A DNA stretch of 37,713 bases from DATAEK01 sp036258055. GTDB lineage: Bacteria; Acidobacteriota; Vicinamibacteria; Vicinamibacterales; 2-12-FULL-66-21. Shown here piece after piece: positions 31,787 to 37,713 of the stretch. The stretch covers positions 1 to 37,713 of the forward strand of contig DATAEK010000174.1 in NCBI GenBank assembly GCA_036258055.1. Reading direction: 5' to 3'. Under the pieces are notes generated by a model. That model had not been told where the DNA came from. It worked only from the letters and a program-made list of their open reading frames with translations, and ran no database searches. Every line of letters begins with the position of its first letter. The stretch's first letter is position 1. Position numbers and translations under genes: made by a program.

Positions 31787-33153
31787 CGCCGAATCGCGAA
31801 GAGGTGTTGCGCGCCGCGGATGTAGATAGTCCCGCCCGCGAGCGCGACCGACGCGTACACGGGCTCGCCGATCGGATTGGTGCGCAGCACCTCGTGCACC
31901 GGCCCAGCCTTGATCACGAACGTATCTCCGTCCTCGCTCGTTTCGAGCAGTCGATCGCCGTAGGCCACGAGCGAGGCGGTGAAGGTTGCCGGCACGGGTG
32001 GGCGTCCGCCTTCGTACTTGACCTGCCCGGTGAGCGCGTCGAGACACGTCATGAGGCCGGTGTCGGTCATCAGATAGAGATACTGCCCGAAGAGAATCGG
32101 TGATGGCACGTACGCCGTACCCTTCGAGTAGCGCCACACGATTGACGCCGAGTCGGTGAGATCGCCGTTGCCGCCCGGCTTGATCGCGAGCGCGCGCTTC
32201 GCCTGGCTGCCGGCCGTGAGAAACACCAGCCCTTGTCCCGCGACGGGGCTGGGAATCGGATGGCTCTGCACGCCGTTGGCGCGCCAGAGCTCCTTGCCTG
32301 TGGCGGGGTCGTAGGAGACCACCATCTCTGCGCCCGAAGCGATGAGCTCGGTGCGTGACGCGGTCTTGACGAGAATCGGCGTCGCCCAGCTCCGGCGCGT
32401 CGTCCGCTGGGCTCGCCACACTTCGCTGCCGTCCTTTTTCGCAAGCGCGATGATCGCCGAGTTCGCCCCCATCTCCTGATCGAGCTGGAGAATCAGCAGG
32501 TCTTCGTAGAGGATGGGCGACGTGCCCGGCCCTAGACCTGCCTTGGCGATCGGCCCGAGTGACTTGTCCCACACCAGCGAACCGTTGACGTCGGCCGGCG
32601 ACTTCTTCCATATGAGCTTGCCGGTGACGTCGTAGGCGTAGAGTCCGGCAGCCTCGAACGAGGCGAACACCAGCTTGCCGTCGGTCACGACCGTAGACGA
32701 GGCGTAGGTGTTCTTGCGGTGACGGTTGTCGTACATCAAACCGTCGAATGCCGTCTGTTCCCAGACCTGTTTGCCGGTCTTCGTGTCGTAGGCGAGCACT
32801 TTCAGCGCGTTCTTGTAGTCGACACCGACGCTGTCGGGGTGCAGATATCCAGGCTTCAGATCGAAGCCCAGGTGATCCGGGGCCTTGCGTCCGGGCACCT
32901 GCTCGCCTTCGATCGACGTGGTGAGGAAGATGCGATCGCCCCAGATGACCGGCGACGAGTGACCGCGGCCGGGGATCGCGGTTTTCCACGCGACGTTTTT
33001 CTCGGCGCTCCACTCGTCGGGGTAGTCGGCGGACTCGCTGATACCGAGACCGCCGGGGCCGCGCCACTGCGGCCAGTTGTCATCGTTGGGTGGCGGAGCT
33101 ACTCGGGGGACGAGGACGTACGCGAGCGCCAGAGCAACGAACGCGCGTTTCAT
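31783..33153 (-). CDS. Exported PQQ-binding-like beta-propeller protein
   Basis: The signal peptide spans residues 1-~18 (RAFVALALAYVLVPRVA) of this 456-residue protein. The mature part begins NWPQWRGPGGLGIS, the usual opening of this family, then about seven WD-like blades each with a strand such as LKVLAYDTKTGKQVWEQ, LYAYDVTGKLIWKK, VVSYDPATGKELWR and TCLDALTGQVKYEGG. The A-x-D-x-x-T-G-x-x-x-W repeat is the PQQ-type propeller signature, though no enzyme domain or PQQ ligands are visible, so a binding/scaffold role is likelier than a dehydrogenase. It is overlapped at its end by the methyltransferase gene. Confidence 0.92.
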   Translation of the reverse strand: MKRAFVALALAYVLVPRVAPPPNDDNWPQWRGPGGLGISESADYPDEWSAEKNVAWKTAIPGRGHSSPVIWGDRIFLTTSIEGEQVPGRKAPDHLGFDLKPGYLHPDSVGVDYKNALKVLAYDTKTGKQVWEQTAFDGLMYDNRHRKNTYASSTVVTDGKLVFASFEAAGLYAYDVTGKLIWKKSPADVNGSLVWDKSLGPIAKAGLGPGTSPILYEDLLILQLDQEMGANSAIIALAKKDGSEVWRAQRTTRRSWATPILVKTASRTELIASGAEMVVSYDPATGKELWRANGVQSHPIPSPVAGQGLVFLTAGSQAKRALAIKPGGNGDLTDSASIVWRYSKGTAYVPSPILFGQYLYLMTDTGLMTCLDALTGQVKYEGGRPPVPATFTASLVAYGDRLLETSEDGDTFVIKAGPVHEVLRTNPIGEPVYASVALAGGTIYIRGAQHLFAIRR

Positions 33154-33160
33154 GGCACGT

Positions 33161-33166
33161 AGGATA
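33161..33166 (-). promoter_or_regulatory. Putative -10 box (TATCCT) of the PQQ-propeller gene
   Basis: On the minus strand TATCCT is followed by 7 nt (33154-33160) and the ATG at 33153, fitting a leaderless mRNA. Confidence 0.4.
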
Positions 33167-33196
33167 TATCACGCGTCCTCTACGGCCAGTCCTCCT

Positions 33197-33508
33197 TCAC
33201 TCCTGGCGGATCGCAGCGAGCGGATCGAGGGCAATCGCACGCCGCGCCGGCAGGTAGCACGCTGCCATCGCCACGCCTGCCAGCAGCGCCGCCACGCCCA
33301 CGAACGTCAACGGATCGAACGTATCGATATCGTAAAGCAGACCTGACATGACCTGCGTCAGAAGCGCCGCGGCGGGAAGGCCGATGGCGAGACCAACGGC
33401 GACCGGTGTCATTCCCTGACGCAGCACCAGGCGCAGGAGCGATCCGGCGTCGGCGCCGAGCGCCATTCGCATGCCGAGCTCGGTGCGACGCTGGCTGACC
33501 GAGAACGC
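33197..33508 (-). pseudogene. 3' fragment of an ADOP permease gene
   Basis: The frame gives FSVSQRRTELGMRMALGADA, LLRLVLRQGMTPVAVGLAIG, LPAAALLTQVMSGLLYDI and CYLPARRAIALDPLAAIRQE, ending at TGA. This matches the last ~100 residues of the intact ADOP permeases in this window. Everything upstream is missing: homology stops near 33508, where unrelated sequence begins. It is the second ADOP remnant in the window. Confidence 0.88.
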
Positions 33509-33856
33509 CTTACACGTTCGTGCCGCCAGACTCCTTCGACTTCAACGGAGAATGGGTGGCTCACGCCGGTGCCGAGTATGAGACGGACATGCGGTTCACG
33601 ATTCGGAACGACACGCTTGTCAGCGTCTCATGCGGCGGGTCCGTGGCCCTGACCGTCTCGCCTGCGCCGGCAGTCCGCAACGGCGACTTCTCTTTCGTCG
33701 GCGATGACGGTCTGGCGATCTCCGGCACATTGGTGTCGCCCGTGAATGCCGTCGGAACGATCAATGTTCCCGATGTCCCTGTGCCGCGGCGGCAGATGGT
33801 GGGCTGACAAGACTGCCGGTGCTGCAGGTTCTCCGTACTCGTACACGCATCGATGA
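33509..33856 (+). pseudogene. Fragment of an unknown protein gene, lacking its 5' end and frameshifted near its 3' end
   Basis: The frame TFVPPDSFDFNGEWVAHAGAE ... MRFTIRNDTLVSVSCGGS ... GISGTLVSP-like ... GTINVPDVPVPRR is open from the junction without a convincing start. Near 33795 another frame takes over sensibly as WWADKTAGAAG up to TGA at 33854-33856, suggesting an indel close to the 3' end. It looks like the C-terminus of a beta-rich exported protein. It abuts the ADOP fragment head to head. No family recognised. Confidence 0.55.
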
Positions 33857-33864
33857 GGCCTGTT

Positions 33865-36744
33865 TCACTTTGGCAGATCGATGAGCACGATATCCGAGTT
33901 GTCACGTAAACGGTCGAAGACGATTTCCTTGCCATCGGGGGTGATGTCGAACGCGCTTACCACGCCGTGATCGCTAAGGCGGGCGAGCGGGTGAGTCTTG
34001 TTCGTCGCGAGATCGAGCAGCCAGAAATCCCGTGGCCGAAAGCCGGGCACGTACACGAGACCGGTTCCATTGGGCAAGAAGCGATGGCCGCCGCCCAAGC
34101 CAGTCCGCACGTCTGGCAATTCGACCCGGGTACCATCCGGTCTCACTCCAAGGAGTGGGACTCGGCCACCCACAGTGGGGCCGCCATACACAATGAGGGA
34201 CCCGTCCGGCGACCAGACCGGATTGATCACTTGATCAGACACGAGGCGCACAGGGGCGCGGCCATCCACCGGGATCAGGAATAACCCCGGTCCCTGCACA
34301 TCGATGCCGGCTGCCGCGATCCAGGCCCCGTCGGGCGACCAGTCGGCGCTGCCATGGCCTCCCGAACTCTCAATGGTGATGGATGGGGCCAAGGTTCGTG
34401 CATTCGTCCCATCCGCCGACATCATCAACAACCGCAGCTTGCCCTCTTGCCTGACGATGATGGCCACGCGCGTTCCATCGGGCGACACCGCGGGGGGCTC
34501 CGACAACGACTCGTTGGCGGCCTTCCAGACTTCGGACGAATTTCCGCCCTGGACCCGCCAGAGGCCGTCGCCAGCACCGTGACCAGACAAGTAGAACAGC
34601 GACGTCCGGCAGAAGCGCGGCGAGAGCGCCCGCCCGCTCGGCAGCGCATCCGGGCGAACGTCGCGATCTTCAGCTTGTCGATCGAGCAGCAGCGGCACAC
34701 GCCACAGGCTGGCCGTGGGGTTCGACACGGTAGTCACCACGTGGCGGCCGTCGCGACTCGCCGAGACCGAGGAGTAGTGCTCGACGCCGGAGATTACGCG
34801 TCGCGTCACCTTGGTGTCGACATCAAGCGACCACAGCCACGGTCCAGATCCGTCTTCCGCGGGCGCCACATAGAGCAGCGTATGCTGGTCGATTACCGCG
34901 AAATGATTTGCCGCTGCTCGCAACGCGGTCAATTGCTCCGGCCTGCCGCCAGAGGGTCGAATGCGCCACACGTTCATCTCTTCGGTCGGTTCCGGGCCGT
35001 GCGCAAAGTAGATCCACTGGTCATCCGGTGACCAGACCGGATTGTGGTTGTGTACGCCTTTTGAGAAAAAACCTGGCTTGTCGACAATGAGTAGTCGCGC
35101 GTCTGCGCTTGTGCGATCCGCGATCGAGATGGGATCGCCGTCACTGTTGGTGAAGTACGCGAGGCGGGTGTCGTCGGGCGACCAGGACGGTGCCGCGGGG
35201 CCCTGGCCCATGAACGGACGGGGCCGGCCTCCGGTCACAGGCACGAGCCACTTTGGCGCACTCGAGTCGCCCCCCTCGGCGAACCAGATCTCGCTGCCGT
35301 CGCCGTTAAAGCCGAAGGTCCTTATGACTCCAGGAAGACTCAGCGGCGGGATGTCATGGGTGAGATTGAGAAAACTCCCGGTGGCCACCTGCTTGACCCA
35401 GAGGTCGACCCGCCCGCCTTGGTCCGCTTTGAACGCCACGAATTTCCCGTCCGGTGAGATCTCCGCACCCGCTTCGGTCCCGTCCCAATCGGTGAAGGTG
35501 GAGAACCGCGCGTTGGCCAGCGGACTCTCCTGAACAATCGACGGCCGCCGGACCTCCCATACCGCCACAGCCGCGACGATCGCGGCAAGCGCGACCCATG
35601 GCAGCCACGTCGTGCCCGTCTTCGCGCGAGCCGAAGATGCCATCGCCTCGTCGGACACTCTCGGCAGCGCATCGTCGGTCGAGTCCATCTCGATCCTGAC
35701 GTCACCGATGTCTCTCAGGCGCTGCTTCGGATTTTTTTCGAGACAGCGGCGCAACAGCCGTCGAATGCGTGCGGGAGTCGCGGCGGGTAGCACGGACCAA
35801 TCGGGCTCGCGCTCGAGGATTTTCGCGATGGTATCCGAGGCGGTCTCACCCGCAAATGCCACGCGCCCGGTCAACATCTCGAAGAGCACACAGCCGAACG
35901 CCCAGATATCCGCACGCTTGTCGACGTTGTGACCGCGCGCCTGCTCTGGACTCATATAGGCGGCGGTGCCGAAGATCGCACCGGCCCTCGATTGACTGAG
36001 ATCGGAACTCGAACTGTCGGGATTTGGCACCTTCGCCAAGCCGAAGTCGAGCACCTTCACGACGCCGTCTGGCGTGATCTTGATGTTCGCGGGTTTCAAG
36101 TCACGGTGGACGATTCCCTTTTCGTGTGCGGCCTCGAGTGCATCGGCGACCTGCCGCGCGATCGCGAGCGCTGCGGCCATCGGCAGGCCGGGTGCGTCAG
36201 AGCCGTCGCGGCGCGCGGAGGATGCGATTCGCTCGCCGAGCGTCGCGCCTTCGACCAGTTCCAATACGAGACCGCGCACGCCGTCTGTCTCTTCGACGCC
36301 ATAGATGGCGCCGATGTGCGGGTGATTCAAGGTGGCGAGCATCCGCGCCTCGCGCTCGAAGCGGGCGCGCCGTTCCGGGTCCGCCGTGAACACCGGCGAC
36401 AGCAGTTTGATCGCCACCTCGCGCCCAAGGGTCTCGTCATGCGCGCGGTAGACCTCCCCCATCCCACCAACGCCGAGCAAGGAGCGAATCGTGTACGACC
36501 CGAAGCGGGCGCCAACGAGTGCGGCTCGTGGTTGCTCGAAACCGGTAGATTCCGCCAGCGCCGCGGCCGGCACGCTCATGAACGCTTCGGCGCGGGATTC
36601 CTGTGCGAGTAGCGACTCGACCTCGCGCAGCAGTACTTCATCACCCTCACAGGCCTGTACGAGAAACGGCCGACGTTCCTCGGCACGGTATGCGAGCGCC
36701 GCGTGACAGAGATCCTCGACCTGCCGCCAGCGATCAGACGACAT
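33865..36744 (-). CDS. Transmembrane Ser/Thr protein kinase with PD40 beta-propeller
   Basis: The ATG at 36744 is preferred: GGGTGG lies 8 nt upstream, while the GTG at 36756 only adds MASP. The 959-residue protein has an N-terminal ~60-residue helical region and a kinase domain ~83-355. The kinase domain shows the GVGGMGEVY loop, Lys113, HRDLKPAN (213-220), DFG (233-235) and SPEQARG, all catalytic residues present. One membrane helix (~380-400, LPWVALAAIVAAVAVW) follows, then ~420-955 as PD40/TolB-like blades (EISPDGKFVAFKAD, WSPDDTRLAYF, WSPDGSLIVYG, DITPDGKEIVFDRL) outside the membrane. It overlaps the sigma factor gene by 11 nt. Confidence 0.95.
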   Translation of the reverse strand: MSSDRWRQVEDLCHAALAYRAEERRPFLVQACEGDEVLLREVESLLAQESRAEAFMSVPAAALAESTGFEQPRAALVGARFGSYTIRSLLGVGGMGEVYRAHDETLGREVAIKLLSPVFTADPERRARFEREARMLATLNHPHIGAIYGVEETDGVRGLVLELVEGATLGERIASSARRDGSDAPGLPMAAALAIARQVADALEAAHEKGIVHRDLKPANIKITPDGVVKVLDFGLAKVPNPDSSSSDLSQSRAGAIFGTAAYMSPEQARGHNVDKRADIWAFGCVLFEMLTGRVAFAGETASDTIAKILEREPDWSVLPAATPARIRRLLRRCLEKNPKQRLRDIGDVRIEMDSTDDALPRVSDEAMASSARAKTGTTWLPWVALAAIVAAVAVWEVRRPSIVQESPLANARFSTFTDWDGTEAGAEISPDGKFVAFKADQGGRVDLWVKQVATGSFLNLTHDIPPLSLPGVIRTFGFNGDGSEIWFAEGGDSSAPKWLVPVTGGRPRPFMGQGPAAPSWSPDDTRLAYFTNSDGDPISIADRTSADARLLIVDKPGFFSKGVHNHNPVWSPDDQWIYFAHGPEPTEEMNVWRIRPSGGRPEQLTALRAAANHFAVIDQHTLLYVAPAEDGSGPWLWSLDVDTKVTRRVISGVEHYSSVSASRDGRHVVTTVSNPTASLWRVPLLLDRQAEDRDVRPDALPSGRALSPRFCRTSLFYLSGHGAGDGLWRVQGGNSSEVWKAANESLSEPPAVSPDGTRVAIIVRQEGKLRLLMMSADGTNARTLAPSITIESSGGHGSADWSPDGAWIAAAGIDVQGPGLFLIPVDGRAPVRLVSDQVINPVWSPDGSLIVYGGPTVGGRVPLLGVRPDGTRVELPDVRTGLGGGHRFLPNGTGLVYVPGFRPRDFWLLDLATNKTHPLARLSDHGVVSAFDITPDGKEIVFDRLRDNSDIVLIDLPK

Positions 36745-37323
36745 CGGGCTTGCCACCCTGCAATTCGCGCAGCAACCACAGCTTTGCCATTTTCCAGTCG
36801 CGTTTCACCGTATCTCGCGAGACCTGCAGCGCCTCGGCGGTCTCTTCCAGAGTAAGGCCTCCGAAAAACCGCATTTCGACGACCTGACTCTTTCGCGCAT
36901 CGACCACGGCCAGAGCCGTCAGCGCATCATCGAGCGCCACGAAGTCCTGATCCGGCTCGCTGGCCACGACAAGCGCCTCGTCCAGCGTGACATGTGCGGC
37001 TACCCCGCCGCGCTTCCGATACTGGCGTGAGCGCGCATGGTCCACGAGAATGTGCCGCATCACGCGAGCGGCAACGGCGAGGAAATGCGCGCGATCCTGC
37101 CACGCCACATCTTTGGCGTTGACCAGCCGCAGGTAGGCTTCGTTGACGAGTGCAGTCGCCTGAAGGCTGTGCCCGGGCCGCTCTCCTGCCATGCACCGTC
37201 TCGCGATCTGGTGGAGCTCTCGCTGTACGAGCGGAATCAATTGGTCGAGGGCGGTCGCGTCGCCCTGACCCCATTTCAGAAGCAGTCCGGTCGCCTGAGT
37301 GGGATTGTCAGGAATGTTGCCAT
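36734..37323 (-). CDS. ECF sigma factor (TIGR02999/SigK-like), probable 1-base defect at its start
   Basis: Region 2: VQRELHQIARRCMAGER ... ATALVNEAYLRLV ... FLAVAARVMRHILVDHARSRQ. Region 4: VVEMRFFGGLTLEETAEALQ and VSRDTVKRDWKMAKLWL. Homology extends upstream of the first usual start codon in frame (TTG, 37240) through TQATGLLLKWGQGDATALDQLI. A strong AGAAGG site precedes the ATG at 37323, but that ATG is one base out of frame; one added base near 37316 would give MATIPDNPTQATG. The family works with Ser/Thr kinases in Acidobacteriota and Planctomycetes. It directs RNA polymerase to unknown promoters. The kinase follows with an 11-nt overlap. Confidence 0.88.
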
Positions 37324-37390
37324 TCTATGCCTTCTTGCCTCGGAGCACCGTTTCGCAGCCCGTTCCCGCTTTACAGGCAGGAGGTAGGTC

Positions 37391-37713
37391 ATGCGTTTCG
37401 CCGGCCGTTCGATGACCTGTGTCATCGGGCTCACGTGGGCGATAGCCGGGTGTTCTCAATTGTCCCGATACCGGGTGCGCCGTCAACGGTCGCCTCGACG
37501 CAGTCGCAAGTCGCGCCCTTCGTCAGCGATGTGGTTCCGTCCGTTGGATCGGAGGCCGGTGCCGCCACCACCAAGGTGGCGCCACCACTGAGATCGTCGG
37601 TTGGGGCATCAAGGCGACCGCGCGAATCGACATGGCGGACACGTCGGCGACCCTCTCCATAGAAACGCCCGCGCACGGGGTCGCTTCGCCAGCAAGATTC
37701 GTTCACCCGTTCG
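37391..37713 (+). CDS. 5' part of a probable lipoprotein gene, cut by the window end
   Basis: GGAGG sits 7 nt before the ATG at 37391. The first 22 residues include a lipoprotein signal with the lipobox IAGC followed by SQ. After ~37450 the start frame becomes Arg-rich and unconvincing, then stops. Another frame reads STVASTQSQVAPFVSDVVP, and a third reads TTEIVGWGIKATARIDMADT to the window end, so one or more indels may be present. Divergent from the sigma factor gene, with a shared 67-nt promoter region. Function unknown. Confidence 0.45.

Overview
The window is GC-rich, densely coded bacterial DNA. Its content points to Acidobacteriota, probably the Vicinamibacteria group. That is inferred from family content, not from a marker gene. 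The main signs are two complete PadR regulator + ADOP-type permease pairs plus two ADOP scraps, an ECF sigma factor overlapping a Ser/Thr kinase with a PD40 beta-propeller, large secreted S9, M14 and amidohydrolase enzymes, and short GC-rich palindromes between and inside genes. I found no tRNA, rRNA, CRISPR array, transposase, phage gene or replication origin.

Layout. 145-3330 (-): an operon-like run of thioredoxin-fold protein, small membrane protein and secreted S9 peptidase. 3411-8995 (+): ABC ATPase and permease (1 nt apart), then PadR and ADOP permease (1 nt apart), with a perfect 14-bp palindrome over the -35 region of the PadR promoter. 9042-14617 (+): accessory genes, namely a DUF4406-like protein, an ADOP 3' relic, a Uma2-like nuclease, a signal-peptidase-like protein lacking the catalytic serine, a metallophosphoesterase, an SDR, and small unknown genes of which one is frameshifted. 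14623-17209 (-): secreted amidohydrolase and PAP2 phosphatase. 17260-24074 (+): two matched hairpins, a second PadR-ADOP pair, an M14 carboxypeptidase carrying in-frame palindromic repeats, and a phosphoglycolate-phosphatase-like HAD protein.

24100-27063 (-): an NtrC-type response regulator and its histidine kinase. 27208-33153: a small exported protein, a 5'-truncated AlkD-like gene, an IMPDH/GMPR-family enzyme with an unusual active site, a Nudix CoA pyrophosphatase, a frameshifted 1-Cys peroxiredoxin, an ICMT-like methyltransferase and a secreted PQQ-type propeller. 33197-33856: a junction of two gene fragments. 33865-37323 (-): the kinase and ECF sigma factor. 37391-end (+): the start of a probable lipoprotein gene.

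Three themes recur. (1) Palindromic repeats sit in gene gaps, at convergent 3' ends and once in frame inside a gene. (2) Several genes have a -10-like hexamer only 6-9 nt before the start codon, suggesting leaderless mRNAs. (3) Several otherwise well-kept genes are broken by one base, which suggests either draft-assembly indels or recent decay. The window has much regulatory and envelope machinery, but no single unprecedented gene cluster stands out.
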